DNA of 43,957 nucleotides. Origin: DATJFH01 sp035495815. GTDB lineage: Bacteria; Acidobacteriota; Terriglobia; Bryobacterales; Bryobacteraceae. The translations under genes and the position numbers were made by a program. This document shows positions 1 through 10,100 of this stretch, in pieces. The first letter of the stretch is position 1. Every line of letters begins with the position of its first letter. The notes beneath the pieces are model-generated. The model saw only the letters and a list, made by a program, of their open reading frames with translations, had not been told where the DNA came from and did no database searches. Where the stretch lies: positions 1 through 43,957 of the forward strand of contig DATJFH010000191.1 of NCBI GenBank assembly GCA_035495815.1, given 5' to 3'.

Positions 1-2205
1 AATCCGTTCCCTGGCAACATCGTGCCATCCGCCCGTTTCGATGCCATTGGCGCCAAGCTCGCCAGCTATTATCCGGCGCCGAATCTGCCCGGCACGACGC
101 GAAATTTCATCTTCAATCCGGGAGCCAATGAGGACGTCAAGCGCTTCGACATCCGCATCGACCACAATCTCAGCGACAACGACCGCCTGTTCACCCGCTA
201 CAGCGACTCGCGCGATTTCGTGGGCGGCTCGCCCAGCATTCCTCCACCCGGCTTCGGCGGGACGGCGCTGGCGACTCCTTTCGACCACTTGGGCAAGAAC
301 TGGATGGTGGGCTACAACCGCGCGTTCTCTCCCGTGTTCCTCATGGAAGTGAAGGCATCCTGGAATGAGCTGTTCACACTGCGCAGCGCTCCGGATAAGA
401 CCAACTACAACGCGCAACTGGGGCTCAAGGGCGTGGAACTGCAGGATCCGGGAATGGCGCAGATCGATGTGACCGGGTACACGTCGCTGGGGCTGGGCGC
501 CAACATCCCCAACTATTCGGGCAGCCAAAACCGGCAGCTCATCGCCAATTTTACGCGGATCCACGGAACCCACACGCTCAAGTGGGGCGCCAATCTGAAC
601 TGGCTGCAGCATTTTCTCACCAACTCCGTCAATGCGCCCGGACAGTTTCAGTTCGACGGCCGGTACACGCGCGACACGCAGACGCTGCGCGGCGGCAGCG
701 CGGTGGCGGACCTTCTGCTGGGCGCCTCCTTCAACGGCAACGTCTCGCAGTGGTTCTGGGAGGACCAGCGGAGGCCGTTCTACGATTTCTTCATCCAGGA
801 CGAGTGGCGGGTATCGTCGCGCCTGACGTTGACGCCGGGGCTGCGCTACGAACTCCATCCGGAGTGGGTCGGCCGCTTGAACAAAGGGGCGAACCTGGAC
901 TTCTCGAATCTGCTCGCGCCGAAGCTGATCCTCTATTCCGACGGCTCGCGCTTCAATCACTCGCTGGTGCATACCGACTTGAACGATTTCGGACCGCGCA
1001 TGGGCCTGACCTACCAGTTGAACAGCAAGACCGTGATCCGGTCGGGGTACGGCGTTTACTACGGAAACACGATCGGCGGCGTGGTGGTCAGCAGCAATCC
1101 GCCGCTCCAGTATTCGGCCAACGTGACGCCCGATCCCACGGTTCCGAGTTTTTTCCTGCGCGACGGATTCCCAACGGACCTGCTGTCTCCCAGGAACGCG
1201 CGGAACACCGGCTTCAGCGCCACGGACATGAACCGCAGATCGTCTTACGATCAGCAGTGGAACCTGACGGTGCAGCGGGAACTGCCGCGCGAGATGCTGA
1301 TCGAGGCAGGCTACGTCGGGGCGACCGCGCATAAGCTGCGCCACACCTACAACATCAATACGCCTCCGCCGGGTCCCGGCGCGGTGAACAACCGGCGGCC
1401 GATTCAAACATTGGCGATCCCGCCGGACGGCGCCGTGATCGGCCCGATCGCGGGCATCAATTACGAGACCGGTAACGGAAATCAAAATTACGAAGCGCTG
1501 CAGCTTCGCGGTGAAAAAAAGTTCGGCCGGGGCTTCAGTTTTTCGGCCGGGTATATCTTCTCGAAGACCATCGGCGACGGCCAGGGCGGATTCGGCGGCG
1601 GCGGAAATACGTCCGCCGCGGAGCAGAACATCCGCAACTTCCGCGCGGAGCGCGCGCTGGCCGACGAGCACATGAAGCATCGCTTCGTGAGCAACTATGT
1701 GTACGATCTGCCGGTCGGCCGCGGACGCCGCTTTGCTTCGGGAGCGCCGCGAGGGCTGGACGCCATCATCGGGGGCTGGACGACGGCGGGCATCGTCACC
1801 TTCTCGAGCGGCCTGCGCGTGGACCTCGGAGTGGTCGGGAACCCGGCGAATACCGGCGGGCCGAATCGTCCGAACGTAGTGCACGACTGGCGGCTGGCGT
1901 CCGGGCAGTCGATCGATCACTGGTTCGATTCGTCCGCGTTTTCCGTTCCTGCGGCATTTACGTTCGGCAACGCGGGTCGGAACCTGATAGACGGACCCGG
2001 GCTCGCCAACTTCGACCTGGCGGTGTACAAGGGTTTCCGCTTCACGGAGCGTTTCCGCGCCCAGTTCCGCGCAGAGGCCTTCAACGCCACCAACACGCCG
2101 TACTTCGGATCCCCCAACGCGCAAGTGGGCAATCCCAACATCGGGCAGATCAGCAGCGCGGGGACTCCGCGGAATCTGCAGTTCGGGATGAAAATCGTCT
2201 TCTGA
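1..2205 (+). CDS. Oar-like TonB-dependent receptor, C-terminal part (5' end outside window)
   Basis: The reading frame is open from the first base; the first in-frame start (GTG at 22) is internal. The first codons read NPFPGNIVPSARFD, the conserved block found in the middle of Oar/CarboxypepD_reg-type outer-membrane receptors, so the true start and the N-terminal regulatory and plug domains lie upstream. What remains is about 735 residues of beta-barrel with alternating aromatic and polar strands, and repeated motifs such as GLRYELHPEW and YNRAFSP. It ends in ...MKIVF with a terminal phenylalanine, as expected for BamA-dependent outer-membrane proteins. Family role: large-substrate receptors expanded in Acidobacteriota, with substrates mostly unknown. 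A second, complete member lies at 7147-10461. The substrate cannot be told from sequence. Confidence 0.9.
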   Translation, partial: NPFPGNIVPSARFDAIGAKLASYYPAPNLPGTTRNFIFNPGANEDVKRFDIRIDHNLSDNDRLFTRYSDSRDFVGGSPSIPPPGFGGTALATPFDHLGKNWMVGYNRAFSPVFLMEVKASWNELFTLRSAPDKTNYNAQLGLKGVELQDPGMAQIDVTGYTSLGLGANIPNYSGSQNRQLIANFTRIHGTHTLKWGANLNWLQHFLTNSVNAPGQFQFDGRYTRDTQTLRGGSAVADLLLGASFNGNVSQWFWEDQRRPFYDFFIQDEWRVSSRLTLTPGLRYELHPEWVGRLNKGANLDFSNLLAPKLILYSDGSRFNHSLVHTDLNDFGPRMGLTYQLNSKTVIRSGYGVYYGNTIGGVVVSSNPPLQYSANVTPDPTVPSFFLRDGFPTDLLSPRNARNTGFSATDMNRRSSYDQQWNLTVQRELPREMLIEAGYVGATAHKLRHTYNINTPPPGPGAVNNRRPIQTLAIPPDGAVIGPIAGINYETGNGNQNYEALQLRGEKKFGRGFSFSAGYIFSKTIGDGQGGFGGGGNTSAAEQNIRNFRAERALADEHMKHRFVSNYVYDLPVGRGRRFASGAPRGLDAIIGGWTTAGIVTFSSGLRVDLGVVGNPANTGGPNRPNVVHDWRLASGQSIDHWFDSSAFSVPAAFTFGNAGRNLIDGPGLANFDLAVYKGFRFTERFRAQFRAEAFNATNTPYFGSPNAQVGNPNIGQISSAGTPRNLQFGMKIVF

Positions 2206-2227
2206 TACGGACGAACGCCATGTGTAA

Positions 2228-2257
2228 TTGATTCGGTACGGGGGCAGGCACTATACT
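2228..2257 (+). promoter_or_regulatory. candidate sigma70-type promoter upstream of the NHL/TIGR03437 remnant
   Basis: TTGATT at 2228-2233 and TATACT at 2252-2257 are separated by 18 bp, close to the consensus -35/-10 arrangement. They sit just upstream of the decayed reading frame that begins near 2265, so the promoter may have outlived its gene. Read by eye only. Confidence 0.4.
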
Positions 2258-2264
2258 CTGGAGC

Positions 2265-2771
2265 ATAGTTTTTCCTAAGGTCCTGACGAGCACATCGTTT
2301 GCCTGTGTAGTTGCCCTGACGGCTTCGATCGCATTCTCACAACGCGTGATTACGACCGCCGCCGGCACGGATTTCACATTCCCTGCCGAGCCCAAGCCGG
2401 CTTTGCAGGCTTCGCTCGGAAAGGTGGACGGAGTCGCCACCAGGGGATGATTTACGTAGTCAGGGAAAGCGGGCCGGCGGTTCTGGCTGAACCGCGCACA
2501 CCGGCGAAGCCAGGCGATCGGGTGATGGTTTACTGCGCCGGACTCGGAGCGGTGGAGACTGCCATCGCCGCGGGAGTGCCGGCGCCCGATCCGGCGGCCA
2601 GGATCAGGCGCCCAGATACCGGTAACGTCAGCCGGGTTGGCGCCGGGACAGATTGGAGTGTACCAGGTGAGCGCCGTCCTCCCGGCGGGCTCTGCGGGCG
2701 GAGGCGCGGTGCGCGCTTCGATCAGCGTGGAGGGGCAGAGCAGTCCCGAGGTGACAATGGCGGTGCAGTAG
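2265..2771 (+). pseudogene. decayed secreted NHL-repeat / TIGR03437-domain protein
   Basis: Three frames must be joined to read a coherent protein. From about 2265 to 2450 one frame gives a signal-peptide-like stretch (VVALTASIAFSQ), then an NHL-protein start (VITTAAGTDF, then LGKVDGVAT), and stops at TGA 2448-2450. A second frame from 2447 continues with MIYVVRESG and a TIGR03437-type block (PGDRVMVYCAGLGAV). A third frame, entered near 2610-2640, gives AGLAPGQIGVYQVSAVLPAG and ends ...EVTMAVQ at TAG 2769-2771, which is the family's usual C-terminus. Intact relatives are hundreds of residues long with many NHL repeats. Here only the first repeat fragment and the terminal domain survive, so a large internal deletion plus at least two frameshifts is inferred. 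No good ATG/GTG start was found for the first part. Confidence 0.72.
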
Positions 2772-2862
2772 CCCTGGCGGCCCGCGGAACGGTCCCGTAC
2801 GTTAAGCTGTCTCAGGTTTACGCCTGATTACAACTCACTCCCGGAACAGTGAAAATCAGACC

Positions 2863-3867
2863 ATGGGGATCCGAATACTCGCTCTGGGCGTCTTGTGCGT
2901 GGCCGGTCTTTCGGGCCAGCATCGCCGTTTCAGTTGGCAGGACTACTGCTTCAACAACCCGGCTTCTCCTGTCTGCAAGGGACGGGAATACGCAGTCAAG
3001 AGAACGCCGCGGGCAAAAAACGGCCGGACACCCGGAACCGCCGCCGCCAATCCTGATCTTGCGACCGGCCAGCTGCCGGCCGGGGTGGACGCGAACGGCA
3101 TCGACTGGCGCTTCGCCGATCCTGAGGCGGACGCGCTGGCGGGATTCGATTTTACCGGTCTCGGGAACTCGCCTCTGGCCCGCGACCTGCTCTCCCGGCT
3201 GGGCGCCAGCCAGGGCCTGACCGATGGGGACATGCAGAAGGTCTTCGAGCGGTTGTCGGGGGTCGATCATGCGGCGCTCTCGATGCGTGACGGACGAATC
3301 GTGGCGGTGATCGTCGGCCGTACGATGGATTCGGTCCTGCTTGCGCCCGGCGGCGGATTGAAAGCGGCGCCGGTCTCCCCCAATACGATGTTGGTAGGGC
3401 ATGGCGATGCGGTGGACCAGGCGCTCCGCCGCCTGAGTATCAACAGCGCGCCGGCGTACCTGACCCAGGCGGCCTGGGAGTTGCAAGGCAGCGGCGAGTT
3501 CTGGGCTGTCGGGAAGGCCGCGCTGGCGGGTTCAGAAGCGGTCGCCGCGGGGATGAAGGACTTCTCGCTGACGGTCTCGATCGGGAGCAGGCTTGCGGGC
3601 GACGTAGCGTTCGAATTCGAAAAAGAGCCGGATGCAAACGCCGTCCAGACGTGGAAGACCACACTCGGCGTCGCCGCGCTCGAAGACGGCGTCCTTCATG
3701 TCCGGCTTTCGATGGAGCCCGATGAAGCGAAGGAGAAGTTCGGCGGCATCGTTGCCAGCGTGTTGGGCCGGCATTTGGCGGGTCTGGTGAAAGCGGCGCA
3801 ATACCTTCCCGTGCGCGACGCCAACGCCGCGAGGAAGCCCGGGCCGGTGATCAATGGCCTGAATTAG
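2863..3867 (+). CDS. secreted protein of unknown function, 334 aa
   Basis: The protein begins with a short hydrophobic export signal (MGIRILALGVLCVAGLSGQ) and then a basic, proline-containing linker to about residue 65. The rest looks like a soluble alpha/beta protein with no motif I recognise. There is a cysteine pair in the first mature segment (YCFNNPASPVC). The pattern of paired beta segments (MDSVLLAPGGGL, FSLTVSIGSRLAGDVAFEFE) suggests a duplicated fold, possibly two related halves; this is inference. I chose ATG 2863 because it gives the signal peptide, although no clear Shine-Dalgarno sequence precedes it. The gene converges on hpnI with an 10-bp gap. No function is assigned. Confidence 0.75.
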   Translation: MGIRILALGVLCVAGLSGQHRRFSWQDYCFNNPASPVCKGREYAVKRTPRAKNGRTPGTAAANPDLATGQLPAGVDANGIDWRFADPEADALAGFDFTGLGNSPLARDLLSRLGASQGLTDGDMQKVFERLSGVDHAALSMRDGRIVAVIVGRTMDSVLLAPGGGLKAAPVSPNTMLVGHGDAVDQALRRLSINSAPAYLTQAAWELQGSGEFWAVGKAALAGSEAVAAGMKDFSLTVSIGSRLAGDVAFEFEKEPDANAVQTWKTTLGVAALEDGVLHVRLSMEPDEAKEKFGGIVASVLGRHLAGLVKAAQYLPVRDANAARKPGPVINGLN

Positions 3868-3877
3868 CAGGAAAAGT

Positions 3878-5008
3878 TCAGCCTTCAAGCTCGAAGCGGC
3901 CATCGGAGTGGAGAAAATACCTTCGCCCCCGCCAGACAATGTGATTGCCGAAAAAACCGGCGATCCACATGGCGAAGGCCAGCAGGTCCTGAACCGGCAG
4001 CAGCCACCACAGCCTGGCGGTCAGCGGGTCGCGCAGCACCCAGCCGGCGCAAGCCCAGGCCGAGGCTGCCCGCAACAGGATGGAAAGCGCGGCCACCGGC
4101 CAGACCGCCGGCGCCCACAGCAGCGACAGCAGCGCGGTCGCCAGCGGCATCGTGAACAACTCGCCGACATAGCCGGCGGGACGCGACCGCCGTGTGCTGC
4201 GGCACCAGCGCAGGCGATGTGTCAGGTTGGCCGCCATGTCCTGGCTGCCGATGTGGTGCTCGATCACATAAGACGAGAGCAGAACTCGATAGCCAAGCTC
4301 GTCCGCGAACTTGCCCATCACGAAGTCTTCGGCCAGGTAGTCCTTCAGTCGATCGAAGCCGCCCATCTCGTCGAGTACCGACTTGCGGGCCGTAATCGTC
4401 GGTCCGAGGGCGAACTTCATCCCTTCGAGCATTCGCGCGGTCAGAATGCCGCCGAGGAATTGCGTGTTCATCCCGAGCGCCTCGAGCGCGGACCAGACTC
4501 CCTTGCCGGGGACCGCGCGATACGGGCACGTCGTCAGGCCCACGCGCGGATCGGCGAACTCGGCAGCGACCTGCGCCAGCATCCCGGGCGTCACCTGGAT
4601 GTCGCTATCGGACATGACCAGCAGATCGTAGCGGGCTTCTGATTTCATGCGGTCCAGGCTGTACACCTTGGCGTTGGGATACGGCGGCTCGCCGGTGAGG
4701 ATCAGGCGCAACGGTACCGCGGGAAACTCGGCGCGAAGCTTCTCGACCACCGCCACCGCCGCATCGTCGGCGCGGCGGACGGCGAACAGGATTTCGAACG
4801 CCGGATACTGCTGGACGAGGAAGCTGCGGAGATTTTCCTCCAACCGCTCTTCGGCGCCCGCCAGCGGCTTCAGGACGCTGACCGGCTCGGCGGGCAGCCG
4901 CGGAGGAGGCGCCGGCTGGCCCAGATACTCACGGGCGGCCACGATCGTCAGGACGGAGTAGACGATCGATCCGGCCACCACGACCAGTAGCGCCGCTGTC
5001 AGGAACAC
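3878..5008 (-). CDS. hpnI: HpnI-like glycosyltransferase (GT2/GT21, hopanoid N-acetylglucosaminyl transfer)
   Basis: This 376-residue membrane glycosyltransferase has an N-terminal transmembrane helix (residues 1-24), a GT-A domain and two or three C-terminal helices (about 285-360). The GT21 ceramide-glucosyltransferase-type signature is visible: VSVLKPL at 43-49, a D81-D82 pair, DSD at 134-136, AED at 226-228 and an H-x-x-RW box (HRLRW, 264-268). The segment RPAGYVGELFTMPL after the box resembles HpnI proteins, which add GlcNAc to bacteriohopanetetrol. The start is GTG at 5008, one base after the thrS stop; the overlapping ATG at 5010 is out of frame and stops at once. No other hopanoid gene lies in the window, so a related lipid substrate remains possible. 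Confidence 0.8.
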   Translation of the reverse strand: MFLTAALLVVVAGSIVYSVLTIVAAREYLGQPAPPPRLPAEPVSVLKPLAGAEERLEENLRSFLVQQYPAFEILFAVRRADDAAVAVVEKLRAEFPAVPLRLILTGEPPYPNAKVYSLDRMKSEARYDLLVMSDSDIQVTPGMLAQVAAEFADPRVGLTTCPYRAVPGKGVWSALEALGMNTQFLGGILTARMLEGMKFALGPTITARKSVLDEMGGFDRLKDYLAEDFVMGKFADELGYRVLLSSYVIEHHIGSQDMAANLTHRLRWCRSTRRSRPAGYVGELFTMPLATALLSLLWAPAVWPVAALSILLRAASAWACAGWVLRDPLTARLWWLLPVQDLLAFAMWIAGFFGNHIVWRGRRYFLHSDGRFELEG

Positions 5009-5009
5009 A

Positions 5010-6944
5010 TCACTCGAAGGGCGTCTTGTCGGCGATCAGCCTGCCGATCCCGGTCAGGAAATCGTCGATGGATTTCACGCCCTGGTCACCGTGCTTGCGG
5101 TTGCGTACGGCCACCTGGCCGCTCTGCTGCTCGCGATCGCCCACGACGAGCATGAACGGAACCTTCTGCAGCTGCGCGTCGCGAATCTTGAGGTTTACCT
5201 TTTCGCTGCGCTCGTCCACCACGGCGCGAATGCCGGCGGCTACGAGGCGGTCCCGCACCTGATGGCTGAATTCCATCTGCCGGTCGGTGATCGGCAGCAC
5301 CACCGCCTGGACCGGAGCGAGCCAAACCGGGAAAGCGCCGGCGTAATGTTCGAGCAGAATGCCGAAGAAGCGCTCCACCGAGCCGAACAGGGCGCGGTGC
5401 ACCATCAACGGCTGATGTTTCTTGCCGTCTTCGGCGATGAATTCCAGGCCGAAGCGGCGCGGCAGGGTGAAATCGAACTGCACGGTCGAGAGCTGCCACA
5501 GCCTGCCGATGGCGTCCACCAGCTTTACGTCGATCTTCGGCCCGTAGAAGGCGGCTTCGTCGGGCATCACTTTCACCTTGACGTTCAGCCGGGCGGTGGC
5601 CTTGGCGAGGGCGTCTTCGGCGAGCTTCCACTGCTCGGGAGCGCCGTCGTACTTGCCGCTGGCGCCGCCGTCCCAGGTGGAAAGCTCGGCCTCGTAGTTC
5701 TCGAATCCGAAAGTGGTCAGAGTATCGATGGCGAACTGGAGGCAGTTCACCACTTCGTCTTCAATCTGCTCTGGAGTGCAGAAAATATGGGCATCGTCCT
5801 GCGTGAAGCCGCGAACGCGCATCAGGCCGTGCATGACGCCGGAGCGCTCGTAGCGGTAGACCGTTCCCAACTCGCCGAGGCGCACGGGCAGGTCACGATA
5901 GCTGTGCGGCTTGTCGGCGTAAATCAGAATGTGCCCCGGACAGTTCATGGGCTTGAGCTGATACTCCGCGTCGTCCAGTTCCATGGGGCTGAACATATTG
6001 TCCGAATAGAAATTGGCGTGGCCGGAGACCTTGTACAGCTCGCGGCGGGCGACGTGCGGTGTATAGACCAGCGAATAGCCGCGCTTGATATACTCGCTCC
6101 GCATCCAGTCCTCGAGCAGCTTACGCACCGCGCCGCCCTTGGGATGAAAGAAGATGAGCCCCGGCCCGGCCAGCTCCTGGATGCTGAACAGATCCAGCTC
6201 TTTGCCGAGCTTGCGGTGGTCTCGCTTCTTGGCCTCCTCGAGGCGATGGAGATATTCATCCAGCTCCTTCTTCGAGAAGAAGGCGGTTCCGTAGATACGT
6301 TGCAGGCGCTGATTCTTCTCGTCGCCCTTCCAGTACGCGCCGGCTACGGAGAGCAGTTTGAAGGCTTTGAGCTTCGAGGTGGACGGCACGTGCGGTCCAC
6401 GGCAGAAATCGATGAAGCCCGGGCCGAGCGTGTATTCGGAGAAGATCTCGTCGGCCTTCTCGGTGATGAGCTCGATCTTCATCTTCTGGTCCGCGTACTT
6501 GCGCAGTCCTTCGTCCTTACGGGTCATGACGCGCTCGTAAGGAAGATTGCGGGCCTGGATCTCGGCCATGCGCTTCTCGATCTTTTCGAGATCGTCGGGA
6601 GTGAACGGAGTTTCGCGCTGGAAATCGTAGAAGAAGCCGGTATCGGTGGGCGGGCCAATGCCGAGTTGAGTCTCCGGGTAGAGTTCCAGGACGGCGGCGG
6701 CCAGCAGATGCGCGGTGGAATGACGGTAAACCTGAAGCGCCGCCGGATCTTTCGCGGTCAGGATCTCGAGCCGGGCGTCCCCTTCGATGGGACGGTCGAG
6801 GTCGGCCAGCTCGCCGTTCACGCGGGCCACAAGGGCGGCATCGGCCAGACGGGGGCTGATGGAGCGGGCAACGTCGATGGGCCGGCTGCCGGCGGGGACG
6901 GATTGAATGCTGCCGTCAGGCAGGGTGATGTTCACGCTACTCAT
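5010..6944 (-). CDS. thrS: threonyl-tRNA synthetase
   Basis: The enzyme charges tRNA-Thr. The 644-residue product has the full bacterial architecture: TGS domain (1-62), the zinc-type editing domain starting with HSTAH (75-79), the class II catalytic core and a C-terminal anticodon-binding domain (VVLPITDRQ onward). Zinc ligands are visible as the cysteine in MNCPGH and the histidines in DDAHIF and MVHRALFGS. Motif 2 appears as RYERSGVMHGLMRVRGFTQDD. I chose ATG 6944 (MSSVNITLPDG), because it starts the TGS domain; the frame is open further upstream to 7007 but that stretch does not look coding. hpnI follows after one base, so the two are probably cotranscribed and translationally coupled. 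Confidence 0.96.
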   Translation of the reverse strand: MSSVNITLPDGSIQSVPAGSRPIDVARSISPRLADAALVARVNGELADLDRPIEGDARLEILTAKDPAALQVYRHSTAHLLAAAVLELYPETQLGIGPPTDTGFFYDFQRETPFTPDDLEKIEKRMAEIQARNLPYERVMTRKDEGLRKYADQKMKIELITEKADEIFSEYTLGPGFIDFCRGPHVPSTSKLKAFKLLSVAGAYWKGDEKNQRLQRIYGTAFFSKKELDEYLHRLEEAKKRDHRKLGKELDLFSIQELAGPGLIFFHPKGGAVRKLLEDWMRSEYIKRGYSLVYTPHVARRELYKVSGHANFYSDNMFSPMELDDAEYQLKPMNCPGHILIYADKPHSYRDLPVRLGELGTVYRYERSGVMHGLMRVRGFTQDDAHIFCTPEQIEDEVVNCLQFAIDTLTTFGFENYEAELSTWDGGASGKYDGAPEQWKLAEDALAKATARLNVKVKVMPDEAAFYGPKIDVKLVDAIGRLWQLSTVQFDFTLPRRFGLEFIAEDGKKHQPLMVHRALFGSVERFFGILLEHYAGAFPVWLAPVQAVVLPITDRQMEFSHQVRDRLVAAGIRAVVDERSEKVNLKIRDAQLQKVPFMLVVGDREQQSGQVAVRNRKHGDQGVKSIDDFLTGIGRLIADKTPFE

Positions 6945-7117
6945 AGGGAGACTTTCATGATAGCGCGGCGCCGAGTCTGGAAGCCCCGGCCCGCGGGGAG
7001 ACTGCACTGCTTTGACGCAGCGGGCGGTTCAAAAGAACCCGGTTGTACTGTGGCAAATGCCGCCGGTCCATGGTGCCGGAGACTCGCTGGGGAAATGGCC
7101 GAACGGATGCCCCGTAG

Positions 7118-7123
7118 TATACT
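7118..7123 (+). promoter_or_regulatory. candidate -10 element for the Oar-like receptor
   Basis: TATACT lies 23 bp before the ATG at 7147, inside the 202-bp thrS/receptor divergent gap. No convincing -35 is visible at 16-18 bp spacing, so the call rests on the -10 match and position only. Confidence 0.3.
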
Positions 7124-7146
7124 CGTGATCGATTGAGAGTCGATCC

Positions 7147-10100
7147 ATGGTAAGAATTGCAGCAGCATTTCTTTTTCTCCAGACGCTGGCCTTCGCCCAA
7201 CTCTCCACGGCTGAGCTCGCTGGCCGGGTAACCGACCAGTCGGGCTCGGTGGTGGCGGGCGCGCGAGTGACCCTCCGCAATACGGCAACCGGCGTCGAAC
7301 GTTCGACAGAGTCGAATGAGCAGGGCTACTATTCGTTTCCGGCCGTGCAACCCGGTCCGTACACGGTTTCGGCGGCCAAGGAAGGATTCGCCGGAATGAC
7401 CCGCGAAGGTCTCGAATTGCAGGTCGATCAGCGGGCGCGCCTCGATTTCGATTTGAAAGTCGGCCAGGTGACCGACAGCGTGACGGTGCGGGCAGCCGCG
7501 GTCGAAGTCCGGACGGCTTCCGGAGAGCTCGGCTCGGTCATGCAGGAGGCCCAGGTCGTGGACCTGCCGCTGAACGGGCGCAACTTTACTCAACTGCTGC
7601 TGCTGACGCCCGGCGCGTCCCCCATCAGCGTGGGCCAGAATCGCAGCGGAGGCAACGCATCGCCGACGGTGGGCGCGTTCACCTATCCCTCCATCAACGG
7701 GCAGAGCAACCGCAGCCTGTTGTTCTTTACCGACGGTGTCGCCAACACCAACACGTTCATGACCAGCTACAGCGTCCCGCCGATCGTCGATTCGATTCAG
7801 GAATTCAAGCTGCAATCCCATAACGACCAGGGAGAAGTCGGCATGGCGGCAGGCGGCGTGGTGAACGTGGCCACCAAGTCCGGGTCCAACGTATTTCACG
7901 GCTCGGCCTGGGAGTTCATGCGCAACAACATCTTCGACGCCCGCAACACGTTCCGGACAGGGGTGACCGCGCTGCGCCAGAACATGTTCGGCGCTTCTCT
8001 GGGCGGGCCAATTCGCCGCAATCACACCTTCTTCTTCGTGGCCTATCAGGGGTTCACGAACCGCACTCCGGCAAATACGCTGTACCGCGTGCCGACCCCC
8101 GCCAATCTGCAGGGAGATTTGAGCGACTGGCCCCGGGCGATCTATGACCCGTTCTCGACGCGGCCTGATCCGAATACGGCCGGGGCCTTCATCCGCGACG
8201 TGTTTCCGCGGAACCAGATTCCGGGGGCGCGAATCGATCAGGGCTGGGTGGCCTTCGCCAAGGCTACGCTGCCGGCGCCGATCCCAACCGGAGTCGGCGA
8301 CCGCAACCAGCTGGACCTGACGCCGGCGAAAGTGAATCAGAACGAGTACACCGGCCGCGTCGATCACACGTTTTCCGAACGCGATCAGGTTTGGTTCCGG
8401 TGGAGCGGCCTGATTGACTCCATCTCCTCGGGCGGCGGACGTCAGACCCTGCGCTCGGCCACGGATCTGACCCCCATGAACCTCGGAGCCAGCTGGGTAC
8501 ACACCTTCGGACCGACCAGGCTCCTGCAGTTTCAGTTCGGCCGCTCGTTCTCCGACACCGAGGGCGGCAACTCGTTCATCAACGGCGGGGAGGCGCTGGC
8601 GTCCGCCGTCGGCTTCGATCAGACTTTTTGCTGCTCTTTTCACAGCGGGCGGAAGTTGGTCCCCAATGTCAACGTCCCGCAATTCTTCGCCGGCGGAGAA
8701 TCGTACAATGCGGGCCGTCCTTCGGACGTGTGGCAGTTCCGGCTCAACTATTCACTCGTCCGCGGCAATCACGAATTCCGGTTCGGGGGCGAGTTCAACA
8801 AGCTCGGCTTCACGACCATCACCAACGACCATAATGTCGACTTCGACCCGTCTTCCACCGGCGATCCTCGGAATCTCGGCGCCACCGGCAGTCCGCTGGC
8901 TTCGTGGCTGCTCAACGTGCCGCTGGGCGCTGCGCGGCGCGATTTCAACAAGCACACGCGCTTCGGCGGCGTGATGGGCTTCTACGCGCAGGACTCCTGG
9001 CGGGCTACGCCACGGCTGACGGTGAACCTCGCGCTGCGTCTGGATTACACGATGATCCCGCCGCTGGGGCGGAAAGAGGACGGCACCGTCTACATGGGCA
9101 ACCTGGACATGCTTAGCGGCACGTATTGGGTGCTGGCCGTTCCCGGCTCCTGCGTCGCTCTCAAGGCGGCGCCTTGTGTCCCGACGGCCGACGGCCGGCT
9201 TCCCGACCACGTCCAGCTTGCGCCCGACGGCGAGCTGCAGCACGACTACGGGGCCAACTGGCAGCCGCGGTTCGGCATCGCCTACAAGCTTTCGGATAAA
9301 ACGGCGCTTCGCGGCAGCTATGGCGTCTTCTTCGACAATTTCGCGGGCGTGCTGCAGTCGGCGCAGAACCTGGGGCACACCTGGCCCGACATCGGCCGGC
9401 GTCTGTCCTCGGGTTTCAATTTGCCCACGGCGGCGAATCCCACGCCCACGATTCTGGGGAAGAATCCCTTCCCGCTGGCCGGTCTGCCCAATCCGACGCC
9501 CTTCGTGGACGGCGCGTTTTTCAACGATCCGAATTTCAAGAACCTGTACTCGATGCAGTGGAACCTGGGGATCGAACGCGCGATCGGCACGGACGCGGTG
9601 GCGAGCGTCAACTACGTCGGCAGCGGTTCGCGGCGTCTTCCGATCGGCGGCTTCTTCAACGTGGCTTCGACGCCCGGCCCCGGCAGCGCGGCGGCGCGCC
9701 GTCCCTTCCCCTACATCAATCCGACGAACTTCGACCGCAGCTGGGGCCGCAGCAGCTACAACGCGCTGCAGGCTCAGCTCCGCCGCCGCTTCACCCGCGG
9801 ATTCACGGTGCTGGTGAACTACACCTGGTCGAAATCCATCGATACGGGGTGCGACGGATTCTACGGCGTCGAAGGATGCGCGATTCAGGACCCCTATCAT
9901 TTCAATAACGACCGCAGCGTCACCGGTACCGATCTGACGCACGTGTTCAACGCCTCGTGGACCTGGGAAATTCCCCTCCGCGCCGCCAACCGCGGGCTCA
10001 ACATGCTGGTCCATGGCTGGCAACTGAACGGCATCGCCACGTTTTTCAGCGGGCCGCCTTATACCGTCGTGATCAACGGCGACATCGCCAACACCGGAAA

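Noticed and set aside
5091..7136. Long plus-strand open frame (681 codons) opposite thrS
   Set aside because: It is antisense to a clear, full-length threonyl-tRNA synthetase and has no recognisable motif. In GC-rich DNA such antisense frames are common.
6955..8682. Long minus-strand open frame (575 codons) opposite the start of the Oar-like receptor
   Set aside because: It lies antisense to a complete receptor gene with signal peptide, regulatory and plug domains; its composition is the usual G/A/R-rich shadow.
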